A stretch of DNA of 64,000 nucleotides, from positions 372,001-436,000 of the forward strand of contig NZ_JABGCG010000003.1 of assembly GCF_019799925.1 (NCBI RefSeq), in the 5' to 3' direction. The notes beneath the pieces are model-generated. The model saw nothing but the letters and a program-made list of their open reading frames with translations, made no database searches and had not been told where the DNA came from. How positions within the stretch are numbered: position 1 is the first letter of the stretch; the number at the start of each line of letters is the position of its first letter. This document shows, in pieces, positions 9,670-18,241 of this stretch. Made by a program: the position numbers and the translations under genes. This stretch comes from Blastococcus sp. CPCC 205250 (lineage in GTDB: Bacteria > Actinomycetota > Actinomycetes > Mycobacteriales > Geodermatophilaceae).

Positions 9670-11001
9670 GTGGTCCGCCTCCCCTGGCCCGACGGCGTGC
9701 TCGCCGCCGACCCGACGCGCACGGTGCCCCTGCCGCTGCGCGAGCAGGCCGACGTCCGCGACCGCTGGCTGACCCAGCGCCTTCTGGACGTGCTGCCGGG
9801 CCTCATGGACGACGCGGGCATCGACCTGTGGCTGGTGGTCGGGCGGGAGAACGCCGAGGACCCGGTCCTGCGCACGCTGCTGCCCGCGACCTGGCTGACG
9901 GCCCGCCGGCGCACCATCCTCGTGCTGCACCGCAGCGACGACGGGGTCACCCCGGTGGCGGTCTCCCGCTACCCGGTGGGGCAGTTCCTGCCCGCCTGGG
10001 CCGACGACGAGGTGCCCGGGGAGCCCTACGAGCGCTCGCAGTGGGCGGCGGTGCGCCGCTTCGTCGAGCAGGCGGCGCCGCGGGCCATCGGGATCGACGT
10101 CTCGACCTCCGTCGGGGCGGCCGACGGGCTCTCCCACGCCGACCACGGGCTGCTCGTCGAGGCGCTGGGGCCGTGGGCCGACCGCCTGGTGCCGGCCGAG
10201 CCGCTCGCCGTCCGCTGGCTGGAGACCCGGCTGCCCGAGGAGGTCGAGGCGCTGCGGGTGCTCAACGCCCGGCTGCAGGAGGTGGTCGCCGAGGCGTTCT
10301 CCCCCGCCGTCCTGGAGGTGGGCCGGACCACCGCCGCGGACCTGGCCTGGGAGCTGCGCCAGCGGCTGGGCGACCTCGGCCTGGACCCCTGGTTCCACCC
10401 GGTCGTGGACCTGCAGCGGGCCGGGGTGCCGCCCCTCGCCGAGCGGGGGACGCTGCTGCCGGCGGTCCCCTACGACGAGCCGGTGCTGCCCGGGGACCTG
10501 GTGCACTGCGACGTCGGTGCCGTGACCCTCGGCCTGCACGCCGACCTGCAGCGCACGGCCTACGTGCTCCGGCCCGGGGAGACGGCGGCCCCCGCCGGGC
10601 TGGCCCGGGCCTTCACCCAGGGCACACGGCTGCAGGACCTCACCACCGCGCACCTGGTGCCCGGGCGCACCGGCGACGAGGTGCTGGCCGCCACCCGCGA
10701 GGCCGCGGCGGTCGAGGGCGTCGACGGCGAGGTGTACTCCCACCCCATCGGCGTGCACGGGCACGCCGCGGGTCCGGCCATCGGACTGTGGGACGAGCAG
10801 GACGGCGTCCCCGGCGCCGGTGGCCACCGCGTGTACGTGGACACCGCCTTCGCCCTGGAGCTGTGCGTCCGCCTGCCGGTGCCCGAGTGGGGCGGCCAGT
10901 GCGTGCGCATGGGGCTGGAGGAGGGCGTCGTCCTCACCGCCTCGGGCGTGGCGTACCTCGGGGACCGGCAGCGGGAGCTGCTGCTGCTCCCCGGCGGGTG
11001 A
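9670..11001 (+). CDS. M24-family (Xaa-Pro aminopeptidase-like) metallopeptidase
   Basis: 443 residues from GTG 9670. An N-terminal creatinase-like domain (about 1-190) is followed by a pita-bread fold. Candidate metal ligands of the M24 family are all present: Asp in HCDVGAV, Asp in LHADLQRTAYV, His in HPIGVHGHAAG, Glu in FALELCV and Glu in GLEEGVVLT. The spacing is compact and the two acidic positions are somewhat unusual, so it may be a non-canonical dipeptidase rather than PepP. It follows the diguanylate cyclase by 62 bp on the same strand. Confidence 0.8.
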   Translation: MVRLPWPDGVLAADPTRTVPLPLREQADVRDRWLTQRLLDVLPGLMDDAGIDLWLVVGRENAEDPVLRTLLPATWLTARRRTILVLHRSDDGVTPVAVSRYPVGQFLPAWADDEVPGEPYERSQWAAVRRFVEQAAPRAIGIDVSTSVGAADGLSHADHGLLVEALGPWADRLVPAEPLAVRWLETRLPEEVEALRVLNARLQEVVAEAFSPAVLEVGRTTAADLAWELRQRLGDLGLDPWFHPVVDLQRAGVPPLAERGTLLPAVPYDEPVLPGDLVHCDVGAVTLGLHADLQRTAYVLRPGETAAPAGLARAFTQGTRLQDLTTAHLVPGRTGDEVLAATREAAAVEGVDGEVYSHPIGVHGHAAGPAIGLWDEQDGVPGAGGHRVYVDTAFALELCVRLPVPEWGGQCVRMGLEEGVVLTASGVAYLGDRQRELLLLPGG

Positions 11002-11008
11002 GCCGGCC

Positions 11009-11449
11009 CTACTTCTTCGCGGCCTTCTTCCGCGCCTTCGCCGTCTCCTTGTCGTTCGCCTTCTGGATGGCGTCGACGAGCTCCTTCTTCTTCATCGTCG
11101 TGCGGCCGGAGACGCCGAGCTCCTTCGCGACCGACAGCAGGTGCTTCTTGGTCGCGTTGGCGTCCACCCCGCCCTTGGTCTCCCGGCGCGTACCGCGGCC
11201 ACCGGCGGCCTGCGCGTCGGAGGGGCCCTTCCGGCCGCCCTCCTTGGGCGCCCAGTGGTCGCCCACCTTCTCGTGCGTGTGCTTGACCGCCGCCCACGCC
11301 GTCCGGTTGGCCCGCTCCTCGTCGTCGTCGGAGTCCATCGCCGCGTCGTAGGCCTTGGTGAACGTCCGCTGCGCCTTGGCGTCCGACCGCTGCAGGGTGC
11401 TGGGGATCTCGCTCTGCTTCGCGGTCCCCTTCTTCGTCGTCTTCGGCAT
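11009..11449 (-). CDS. ChaB-like basic protein with C-terminal SAP/Rho-N-like helix pair
   Basis: 146 residues, very basic. Residues about 12-75 match the ChaB pattern (IPSTLQRSDAKAQRTFTKAY, then NRTAWAAVKHTHEK). The C-terminal region has a Rho-N or SAP-like segment, KKHLLSVAKELGVSGR...KKELVDAIQ, followed by a lysine and alanine tail resembling histone-like proteins. Such proteins are usually nucleic-acid-associated or stress-related; direct DNA binding is inferred from charge. It converges with the M24 gene, with only 7 bp between stops. Confidence 0.75.
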   Translation of the reverse strand: MPKTTKKGTAKQSEIPSTLQRSDAKAQRTFTKAYDAAMDSDDDEERANRTAWAAVKHTHEKVGDHWAPKEGGRKGPSDAQAAGGRGTRRETKGGVDANATKKHLLSVAKELGVSGRTTMKKKELVDAIQKANDKETAKARKKAAKK

Positions 11450-11481
11450 GGGGTGTCCCTACCCCCGCGCGCCGAGCGGGA

Positions 11482-12369
11482 TCACATGTCACCCAGGAAG
11501 GGGACCAGCGCCGCCACCAGCTCCTCCGGCGCCTCCTCGGCGACGTGGTGCCCGCTGTCGACCGGTCCCCCGCCGCGCAGGTCGGTCGTCCAGCCGGCCC
11601 AGATGGCGCGGGGGTCGCCGTGCAGCTCCTCGAGGTCGTCGCGCGCCGACCACAGGACCAGCGTCGGGCAGGTCACCCGGCGCCCGGCGGCCCGGTCGGC
11701 CTCCTCGTGGGCCCGGTCGACGGTGAGGCCGGCGCGGTAGTCCTCGAGCATCGCCCGGACGGTGTCGGGGTCCCGGACGGCCGCGAGGAAGTCGGCGTGG
11801 TTGTCCGCGCCCATCGCCTCGACCCGGCCGGGCGCCCAGGCGCCGTACCAGGCGTCGGGGTCCGCGCCGATGGCCCGCTCGGGCTTGTCGGGCTGGGCGA
11901 AGAAGAACCAGTGCCACCAGGCGGCGGCGAAGCGCGCATCGGCACGGTCGAGGTGCTCGACGATCGGGATGCAGTCGACGACGGCGAGGGAGCCGACCGC
12001 CGCGGGGTGGTCCAGTGCCAGCCGCAGGGCGACGTAGCTGCCCCGGTCGTGCCCGACGACGGCGAACCGGTCGTGGCCCAGCAGCCGCATGAGCGCCACG
12101 ACGTCGCCGGCCACCGCCCGCTTGGACTGCTGCGCGTGGTCGGGCCGGGGCGGCGGCGCGGTGGACCGGCCGTAGCCGCGCAGGTCGGGGCACACGACGG
12201 TGTGCCCGGCCGCGACCAGCCGCGGCGCCACCCTGTGCCAGGTCGTGTGCGTGCGCGGGTGCCCGTGCAGCAGCACGACCGGGGGGCCGCCGCCGCCGAC
12301 CCGCACCCGCAGGGTGACGTCGTCGGCGACGGCGAGCCGCCGCTCCTCGAACCCGGCGAAGAACGTCAC
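11482..12369 (-). CDS. Alpha/beta hydrolase, haloacetate dehalogenase/epoxide hydrolase-like
   Basis: 295 residues. Visible motifs are the oxyanion segment LLHGHPRTHTTW, the nucleophile elbow VGHDRGSYVAL (Asp as nucleophile, as in dehalogenases and epoxide hydrolases), the lid motif WWHWFFFAQP, and the catalytic His in SGHHVAEEAP. The His-Trp of the lid is shared with fluoroacetate dehalogenases, but the Arg normally three residues after the HDR arginine is Val here, so haloacid activity is doubtful. The GTG start overlaps the stop of the thioesterase gene (GTGA). Substrate unknown. Confidence 0.85.
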   Translation of the reverse strand: MTFFAGFEERRLAVADDVTLRVRVGGGGPPVVLLHGHPRTHTTWHRVAPRLVAAGHTVVCPDLRGYGRSTAPPPRPDHAQQSKRAVAGDVVALMRLLGHDRFAVVGHDRGSYVALRLALDHPAAVGSLAVVDCIPIVEHLDRADARFAAAWWHWFFFAQPDKPERAIGADPDAWYGAWAPGRVEAMGADNHADFLAAVRDPDTVRAMLEDYRAGLTVDRAHEEADRAAGRRVTCPTLVLWSARDDLEELHGDPRAIWAGWTTDLRGGGPVDSGHHVAEEAPEELVAALVPFLGDM

Positions 12370-12782
12370 GCGGCGGCCTGGAAGCCGCCCCAGTAGGCGC
12401 GCTCGGCGTCGGTCAGGGGCCGGCTGGTGTCGGTGGCGAAGTCGAAGAGCACCAGGACGGCGTCCGCGCGCAGGGCCACCTCGCCGTCCTGCTCGAGCTC
12501 CTGGCGCACCGTCAGCGACTTCGTGCCGATCCGGAGCACCCGGCTGCGCACGCACAGCCGCTCCCCCAGCCGGTAGCGCAGCTGCCGCAGGTAGTCGACC
12601 TCGAGCCGGGCCAGGATGATGTCGGGCTCGCGGCCCTCCGCCGACCCCGGGCTGCCCGCCGCCATGGCCAGCCGGGCGTCCTCCAGCGGCCCGAGCGCGC
12701 GGGCGTGGTTGACGTGGCCGTAGGCGTCGGCGTCCCCCCAGCGGAGCTGGACCTCGTGCTCGTGCGGAGCCCTCCCCGACAC
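12366..12782 (-). CDS. Hotdog-fold acyl-CoA thioesterase (4HBT family)
   Basis: 138 residues from GTG 12782. The N-terminal motif VQLRWGDADAYGHVNHARAL is the 4-hydroxybenzoyl-CoA/YbgC-type active-site pattern with the catalytic Asp. The rest follows the single hotdog domain with YRLGERLCVRSRV and GTKSLTVRQELEQ. It probably hydrolyses an acyl-CoA in the cytosol; the acyl group is unknown. Its stop overlaps the alpha/beta hydrolase start, and it begins 5 bp after the small upstream gene, so it sits in a minus-strand operon. Confidence 0.85.
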   Translation of the reverse strand: MSGRAPHEHEVQLRWGDADAYGHVNHARALGPLEDARLAMAAGSPGSAEGREPDIILARLEVDYLRQLRYRLGERLCVRSRVLRIGTKSLTVRQELEQDGEVALRADAVLVLFDFATDTSRPLTDAERAYWGGFQAAA

Positions 12783-12787
12783 GGCGC

Positions 12788-13030
12788 TCAGGGCATGTCC
12801 GCGGTGTCCGAGGACTGGCGGTGCCCACCCTGCGCGTCGTCGGGGTCGGCGTGGACCGTCCGCTCCTCGGACTCGGCCAGGATCACCTCGGCCGCCACCT
12901 CGGCCATGCCCGGGTCGCCGTCCGCGGCGCCGGCCGACCGCTCCTCCGGGAGCAGGTGCGACCGGGTGCGGATGTTCTCCTCGGTGACGTTCGCCAGCGC
13001 CTCGGGGCTGGGCTCCTTCTGCGTGACCAC
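12788..13030 (-). CDS. Small acidic hypothetical protein
   Basis: 80 residues from a GTG start, hydrophilic and acidic, with no cysteine and no membrane segment. The middle contains a helix-like stretch MAEVAAEVILAESEERTV. No family recognised. It lies 9 bp after the DUF2795 gene and 5 bp before the thioesterase gene on the same strand, so it is probably a cotranscribed member of this cluster. Composition matches neighbouring genes. Confidence 0.6.
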   Translation of the reverse strand: MVTQKEPSPEALANVTEENIRTRSHLLPEERSAGAADGDPGMAEVAAEVILAESEERTVHADPDDAQGGHRQSSDTADMP

Positions 13031-13039
13031 GACGGCTCC

Positions 13040-13297
13040 TCAGAAACGCTGCTGCTCGGTGCCCAGGCCCAGCGCCTCGGCGACCTCCTGGACGTTGGTG
13101 AACGTCTGCCCGGCGGGCAGCCGCCGCAGGTCGCCGAGCACGCGGTCGGCGGCGTCGCCCTCCTGCGCCTTGGCGATGAGCGTGTCGCGGTCGGCGGGCC
13201 ACACCTCCTTGCCGAGGACCTCGGCGATGGCGGCGCGGCGCTCGATGCTCGCCTGGTCGGTGCCGGGCGACGTGGCGGACTGGTGCGGATCGGTCAC
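13040..13297 (-). CDS. DUF2795 domain protein
   Basis: 85 residues. The segment EVLGKEVWPADRDTLIAKAQ...DRVLGDLRRLPAGQTFTNVQEV matches the DUF2795 pattern: a short helical domain with a conserved Leu-Pro turn and a final xVxxAL helix. The function is unknown. Such proteins are often stress-associated in actinobacteria. It lies 28 bp downstream of the baeRF-like gene on the same strand. Confidence 0.75.
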   Translation of the reverse strand: MTDPHQSATSPGTDQASIERRAAIAEVLGKEVWPADRDTLIAKAQEGDAADRVLGDLRRLPAGQTFTNVQEVAEALGLGTEQQRF

Positions 13298-13325
13298 GGT
13301 GTTCTCCTCGTTCGGGACGTGCAGG

Positions 13326-14456
13326 TCAGGAGGCCGACGGCGTGGAGTCGTCGGTGTAGCGGAGGATCGCGGCCACCGGGACGTCGTCCGGCATGGCCGC
13401 GCGCGGGACGACGACGACGGCGGCTGCGGAGGCCACGGCGGCGGCGACCAGGGCGCGGTCGGCCGCGACGGCGGTCCCGGAGGTGCCGAGAGCGTCCATG
13501 TCGCCCTGCCGCACGCCGAGGACGGTCGGGGTGTCGCCCACGAGCAGCTGCTCGTCGTCGGGCCGATCGGCGAGGACGAGGGTCTCCACCTGGCCCTTGC
13601 GCATCGCCTCGACGACCGCCGCCGTCCCGGTGACGGCCAGGCCGTGGGCGCCGGCGGACGCGATCTTCTCGACGGTCTCGGCCTCCTCGTGCGCCTCGTG
13701 CTCGGCGACGAGTTCGGTGGCGCGGCGCTCGACGGGCTCGCGGTCGGCGCCGGCGGCGCGGCCTCCCTCGTCCATGGTCACGACGACGTCGGCCCAGGAG
13801 GCATCGGCCTTGTCGGTGAGGATCTGACGGGCGCGGACGTCGCCGGCGACCAGGACGAACCGCGGCCGGGCCTGCTGGGCCAGCGCGGTGATCTCGTCGG
13901 CGACCCGACCGGCGTTCTCCTCCCACCGGTTCTCGGCCGTGTGCATGTAGGTGTTGTGCGCCCAGCCGCCGACCTTGACCTTGCGCATGTGGAACGTGTC
14001 GCCGTCGACCGCCCGCTCCTCGTCGGGACGTCCGGTCACCCCGGCGACGGTCAGGTCGGCGCCCACGCGGTCGGCGACGACGACGACGTGCGGGACGCGC
14101 GCGGCTCGCTGGCGCAGGATCGGCAGGAGGTGCGGCTGGGGGGACCACTCGACCACGGGGTCGCGCGGAGCGTCGGCGAGGACCTCGTCGAGGACGACCG
14201 AGCCGTCGGCCGCCACGACCACGGCGCGCCCGCGCACCGTGCCCGCCTGCCCGCCGTCGTTCCCCTCGATCAGCCGGTCCCGCGCCGCCTCGACGACCTC
14301 CTGGGGGGCGCCCTGCCGCTCGAGGTCCTCGACCACGGCGCGGACCTTGAGCACGAGTTCGGCGTCGGCGGTCTCGGTCGTGTGGGTGACGTCGGCGCAC
14401 ACCGTGGCGAAGGGGCCGCTCGCGGCGAGCACCGGCTGCAGGAAGGACACGTCCAT
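13326..14456 (-). CDS. Vms1/baeRF-like (archaeal/eukaryotic release factor 1-like) protein, Rv2629 type
   Basis: 376 residues from ATG 14456 (MDVSFLQPVLAAS). The protein has the layout of actinobacterial baeRF proteins: an N-terminal domain, a central domain with VPHVVVVADRVGADLTVAGV and FVLVAGDVRARQILTD, and a C-terminal eL30-like domain with HGLAVTGTAAVVEAMRKGQ and VETLVLAD. The family is related to eRF1 and to Vms1, which releases nascent peptides on stalled ribosomes. A ribosome-rescue or dormancy role is inferred from that relationship. No GGQ loop is evident. It heads a run of small minus-strand genes. Confidence 0.8.
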   Translation of the reverse strand: MDVSFLQPVLAASGPFATVCADVTHTTETADAELVLKVRAVVEDLERQGAPQEVVEAARDRLIEGNDGGQAGTVRGRAVVVAADGSVVLDEVLADAPRDPVVEWSPQPHLLPILRQRAARVPHVVVVADRVGADLTVAGVTGRPDEERAVDGDTFHMRKVKVGGWAHNTYMHTAENRWEENAGRVADEITALAQQARPRFVLVAGDVRARQILTDKADASWADVVVTMDEGGRAAGADREPVERRATELVAEHEAHEEAETVEKIASAGAHGLAVTGTAAVVEAMRKGQVETLVLADRPDDEQLLVGDTPTVLGVRQGDMDALGTSGTAVAADRALVAAAVASAAAVVVVPRAAMPDDVPVAAILRYTDDSTPSAS

Positions 14457-14586
14457 GTCGGTGGGGCAACTCCTCGGTCGGACCGGGCCGCGCGGTCCTC
14501 GGCGGCGTGACGTGATCAGCCGCCTACCCACCGACCCCGCCCTCACACCCGGTGTCGTCCCGCGGGGGCCGGGGTAGGCGCCTGCC

Positions 14587-14922
14587 ATGACCCAGCACGA
14601 CGAGCTGCCGATCCCGGACTACGACCACCTCCAGACGGGGGCCCTGGTCTCCCGCATCCGCACCCTGGACGCCACGGGTCTCGAGACGCTGCTGGCCTAC
14701 GAGCGCGCGCACGCCAACCGCATCCAGGTGGTGACCGCGATGCAGCACCGGCTCACCTCGGTGAAGGCCGGCGCCCAGCCCTCCGGGGGCGACCCGGCCG
14801 CCCCCGCGGCCGACGACCCGGTCGCGGGCGCCGGCGGCTCCAAGGCGGCCGAGGCGACCAGCGGCCCGCCGGTCAACCCGCCGTCCCACGGCGACCCGAC
14901 CAACCCCTCCCAGCCGCGCTAG
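14587..14922 (+). CDS. Small actinobacterial protein with conserved N-terminal helix domain
   Basis: 111 residues. Residues 1-60 form the conserved block LPIPDYDHLQTGALVSRIR then LDATGLETLLAYERAHANR, which recurs in short actinobacterial proteins. The second half is a low-complexity tail rich in Pro, Gly and Ala that looks disordered. No enzyme motif is present. It is divergent from the baeRF-like gene and ends just before a strong hairpin shared with the convergent tad locus. Confidence 0.7.
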   Translation: MTQHDELPIPDYDHLQTGALVSRIRTLDATGLETLLAYERAHANRIQVVTAMQHRLTSVKAGAQPSGGDPAAPAADDPVAGAGGSKAAEATSGPPVNPPSHGDPTNPSQPR

Positions 14923-14945
14923 CCCCCTCGACGAGGACCGCACAC

Positions 14946-14976
14946 CCCGTCGCCACCGGCCCCCGGTGGCGACGGG
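14946..14976. terminator. Perfect 14-bp hairpin between convergent genes
   Basis: The arms CCCGTCGCCACCGG and CCGGTGGCGACGGG pair perfectly around a 3-base loop. It lies between the stop of the plus-strand gene at 14922 and the stop of tadC at 14986, so it probably terminates transcription both ways. No clear T-run follows, as is usual in high-GC actinobacteria. Confidence 0.8.
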
Positions 14977-14985
14977 TGAGCACGG

Positions 14986-15879
14986 CTAGAAGTTGGCCAT
15001 CATGTCGACGGCGGTCGGGCCCAGCAGCACGATGAACAGCGTCGGCAGGATGCACAGGATCAGCGGGAAGATCACCTTCACGGGGATCTGCATCGCCTTC
15101 TCCTCCGCGCGCTGGCGCCGCTTGAGCCGCATCTCCTGGGCCTGGGTGCGCAGCACGTCGGCGATCGAGACGCCGTAGGCGTCGGCCTGCACGATGGCGC
15201 GGATGAAGCGCCGCAGGTCGTCGACGCCGGTCCGCTCGGCCAGCGCGAGGTAGGCGTCGCGCCGCGGCTGGCCCACCCCGATGTCCTGCAGGGTGCGCAC
15301 GAGCTCCTCGGCGAGCGGGCCGCGGCCGTTGCGGCCCGCCCTCGCGAGCGCCGACTCGAAGCCCAGGCCGGCCTCCACCGCGATGGTCATCTGGTCCAGG
15401 GTGTCGGCCAGCTCCCGGGCGATCTCCTGCCGGCGCTCCTGGGCGCGGCTGACCAGCAGCAGCTCCGGCACGAAGTAGGCCACGACCGTCGCGGTGGCCA
15501 TCACCAGGGCGAGGAAGACCGTCGGCCGGGACGTGAGGACGACGAGGCCGAGCGCCCCGGCGATCGCGGCCAGGACGAGCTTGGCCGCGACCACCCGCCC
15601 GACGGGCCACTCCGCCGGGCGGCCCGCTCCGCCGAGGAGCCGGTCGATGCGGGTGAGGGTCCCGCGCGGGGTGAGCGCGCGGACCAGCCGCACGCGCAGC
15701 GGCGGCCGCGCCCGGGCGGCGGAGCCGGCGGCCGTGCCGGCCTCCAGGCCACGGGTCAGGTTGGCGCGCGCGGTGGCCGGCCCCGCGGCGGGACGGGCGA
15801 GCAGCGCCCAGCCGAGCAGGGGCAGGGCGAGGGCGACCGCGGCGGCGGCCGCGAGGACGACGGGGGGCAGCGTGTCCAT
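14986..15879 (-). CDS. tadC: Tad pilus platform protein TadC
   Basis: 297-residue GspF/TadC-family inner-membrane protein of the Flp/Tad pilus assembly machine. It has an N-terminal membrane helix (residues about 8-27), a second helical pair around 105-135, and a cytoplasmic T2SSF domain with the conserved TLDQMTIAVEAGLGFESALAR. A C-terminal helix pair carries VIFPLILCILPTLFIVLLGP. Its start overlaps the tadB stop by one base (TGATG). It is the last gene of the locus and is followed by a bidirectional hairpin terminator. Confidence 0.9.
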   Translation of the reverse strand: MDTLPPVVLAAAAAVALALPLLGWALLARPAAGPATARANLTRGLEAGTAAGSAARARPPLRVRLVRALTPRGTLTRIDRLLGGAGRPAEWPVGRVVAAKLVLAAIAGALGLVVLTSRPTVFLALVMATATVVAYFVPELLLVSRAQERRQEIARELADTLDQMTIAVEAGLGFESALARAGRNGRGPLAEELVRTLQDIGVGQPRRDAYLALAERTGVDDLRRFIRAIVQADAYGVSIADVLRTQAQEMRLKRRQRAEEKAMQIPVKVIFPLILCILPTLFIVLLGPTAVDMMANF

Positions 15880-16820
15880 CAGAACCGGATGCTCACGGTC
15901 TTCTTGAGCCAGATCGCGCCCACGGTGAGCAGGGCCGCGATCACCGCCAGCATGAGGTAGCCGGCGGTGGACTCGGTGAAGCGGGCCAGGTAGTCGGGGT
16001 TGGTCAGGCCGATGAAGCCGCCCACGCCGAAGGGCAGCAGCATGAGCACGATCGCCGACAGCTTCCCCTCGGCCGACAGCGCCTTGACCTGGCGACGCAG
16101 GGCGTTGCGCTCGCGGATGGTGTGCCCGACGACGTCCAGCACCTCGGCCAGGTTGCCGCCGACCTCCCGGTGGATGGCGATGGCCTGCGCGACCCAGCGG
16201 AAGTCGTCGCTGTCCACACGGGCGGCCACCTCGTCGAGGGCCTCCCCCAGGTCCCGGCCGACCCTGGTCTCCCCGACGATGCGGGCGAACTCCTCCGACG
16301 TCGGCGACGCGGCCTCGACGGCGACGGAGTCGACGGCGCGCAGCAGGCTGTGCCCGGCGCGCAGGCTGCTGGCCATCAGCTGCAGGGAGTCGTCCAGCTG
16401 GTCGGCGAAGGCGGCCTGCCGCCGTCGCGTCCGCAGCGACACGAACAGCTTCGTGACCAGCGGGGCGGCGACGGCGAGGACGACGGCCAGGAGCGGCCCG
16501 CCGGCGACCGCGCCGAGCACCCCCAGCAGCAGGGCGCCGATACCGGTGAGCAGCACGACGTCGGGCAGGCTCGTGGCCAGGCCGGCGCGCTCGAGGGCCA
16601 GCGCGCCGGCGGCCATCCGGCCGCGGCGGACCAGCGCCCGCTGCACCGCGGCGCCCGCGGCGACCCCGGCGCCGGCGAGCGCGGAGGCCGGCGGGGCCAC
16701 CGTCGGGTCCAGCCGGGACAGCGGCACCCGCGCCGGCCCGGACGGGACGACGGCGAGCGCCAGCAGCACCACGGCCCCGCCCACCGCGGCGAGCCCGGTG
16801 ACGAGCAGGACAGGGCTCAC
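15879..16820 (-). CDS. tadB: Tad pilus platform protein TadB
   Basis: 313 residues from GTG 16820. Membrane segments lie near the N-terminus, around 95-135, and at the C-terminus (GYLMLAVIAALLTVGAIWL). The T2SSF domain between them has LDDSLQLMASSLRAGHSLLRA and VGRDLGEALDEVAARV. With TadC it is expected to form the membrane platform that couples the TadA ATPase to pilin extraction. The start overlaps the tadA stop as GTGA, so translation is coupled. Confidence 0.9.
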   Translation of the reverse strand: MSPVLLVTGLAAVGGAVVLLALAVVPSGPARVPLSRLDPTVAPPASALAGAGVAAGAAVQRALVRRGRMAAGALALERAGLATSLPDVVLLTGIGALLLGVLGAVAGGPLLAVVLAVAAPLVTKLFVSLRTRRRQAAFADQLDDSLQLMASSLRAGHSLLRAVDSVAVEAASPTSEEFARIVGETRVGRDLGEALDEVAARVDSDDFRWVAQAIAIHREVGGNLAEVLDVVGHTIRERNALRRQVKALSAEGKLSAIVLMLLPFGVGGFIGLTNPDYLARFTESTAGYLMLAVIAALLTVGAIWLKKTVSIRF

Positions 16821-18241
16821 GCCGACCACCCGCGGGTGCGCGCGGGCTCGGGGACGCCGAACACCCGCGGGGACAGGGTGATGCCGAGCTCGGCGAAGCG
16901 GTCGGAGAACCGCGGGCGGACCCCGGTGGGCACCGGCCGGCCGAGGAACCGGCCGGAGGCGTCGACCCCGGCGGCGTAGTCGAAGAGGAAGGCGTCCTGC
17001 AGGGTGACCGTCTCCCCCTCCATGCCCTGGACCTCGGTGACGTGGGTGACCCGGCGGGTGCCGTCGCGCAGGCGGGTCAGCTGGACGACGACGTCGACGG
17101 CGGAGGCGATCTGCTCGCGGATGGCCCGCAGCGGCAGGTCCATGCCGGCCATGAGCACGAGGGTCTCCAGCCGGGCGATGGCGTCGCGCGGGGAGTTGGC
17201 GTGCACGGTGGACAGCGAGCCGTCGTGGCCGGTGTTCATCGCCTGGAGCATGTCGAGGCTCTCGCCGCCGCGGCACTCACCGACCACGATGCGGTCGGGG
17301 CGCATCCGCAGCGAGTTGCGCACCAGGTCGCGGATGGTGACCGCGCCGCGGCCCTCGATGTTGGGCGGGCGGGACTCCAGCCGGACGACGTGCTCCTGCT
17401 GCAGCTGCAGCTCCACGGCGTCCTCGATCGTGACGATGCGCTCGTCCTCGGGGATGAACGAGGACAGCACGTTGAGCAGCGTCGTCTTCCCGGTGCCGGT
17501 GCCGCCGGAGACGATCACGTTGAGCCGGGCCTCGACGCAGGCGCGCAGCAGCTCGGCCATCTCCGGGGAGAGCGTGCCGAAGCCGATGAGGTCCTCGACG
17601 GTGAACGGGTCCCGGGCGAACTTGCGGATCGTCAGGGTCGAGCCGCTGAAGGCCAGCGGCGGGATGATCGCGTTGACGCGGGAGCCGTCGGCCAGGCGGG
17701 CGTCGACCAGCGGCGAGGACTCGTCGATCCGCCGTCCCACCCGCGAGACGATGCGGTCGATCACCCGGCGCAGGTGCTCCTCGGAGGTGAACCGCGAGCC
17801 GGTGCGGACCAGCTTGCCGCTCTGCTCCACGTAGATCGACTCCGGGCCGTTGACCATGATCTCGCTGACCGTGTCGTCGTCGAGCAGGCGCTGCAGCGGG
17901 CCGTAGCCCAGCACGTCGTCGGCGAGCTCCGCGGTCAGCCGGGTGCGCTCCTCGGCCGAGAGGGGGACCTTCTCCTCCTCGACCACCTCGTCGAGCTCGC
18001 CGAGGACGAGCGCGCGCAGCTGGTCGGCACCCAGGTTCGGGTCGTTGATCCGGCTGCCCATGCGCTCGAACAGCGCCTTGGCCACGCGGTCCTTGAGGCG
18101 CGCGAGGGCGTCGGTGGGCGGCGGCGGGACGGGTGTCAGCGGGCGCGGCACCGGACGCGGCGCGGGGACCGCGGCGGGCTCGGCCTCGGGCGTGGCGTGC
18201 CGGCCGCGGGAGGCTGCGGAGAGCCGGTCGGCGAGGTTCAC
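16817..18241 (-). CDS. tadA: Tad pilus ATPase TadA (CpaF family)
   Basis: 474-residue secretion ATPase that powers Flp pilus assembly from the cytoplasmic face. After a proline-rich N-terminus, the N-domain contains GYGPLQRLLDDDTVSEIMVN. The core has Walker A VSGGTGTGKTTLLNV, the Asp box ERIVTIEDAVELQL, Walker B-like RPDRIVVGECRGGE and the His box GHDGSLSTVHANSP. All expected motifs are intact. The start overlaps the cpaE/tadZ stop (GTGA). Confidence 0.95.
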   Translation of the reverse strand: MNLADRLSAASRGRHATPEAEPAAVPAPRPVPRPLTPVPPPPTDALARLKDRVAKALFERMGSRINDPNLGADQLRALVLGELDEVVEEEKVPLSAEERTRLTAELADDVLGYGPLQRLLDDDTVSEIMVNGPESIYVEQSGKLVRTGSRFTSEEHLRRVIDRIVSRVGRRIDESSPLVDARLADGSRVNAIIPPLAFSGSTLTIRKFARDPFTVEDLIGFGTLSPEMAELLRACVEARLNVIVSGGTGTGKTTLLNVLSSFIPEDERIVTIEDAVELQLQQEHVVRLESRPPNIEGRGAVTIRDLVRNSLRMRPDRIVVGECRGGESLDMLQAMNTGHDGSLSTVHANSPRDAIARLETLVLMAGMDLPLRAIREQIASAVDVVVQLTRLRDGTRRVTHVTEVQGMEGETVTLQDAFLFDYAAGVDASGRFLGRPVPTGVRPRFSDRFAELGITLSPRVFGVPEPARTRGWSA

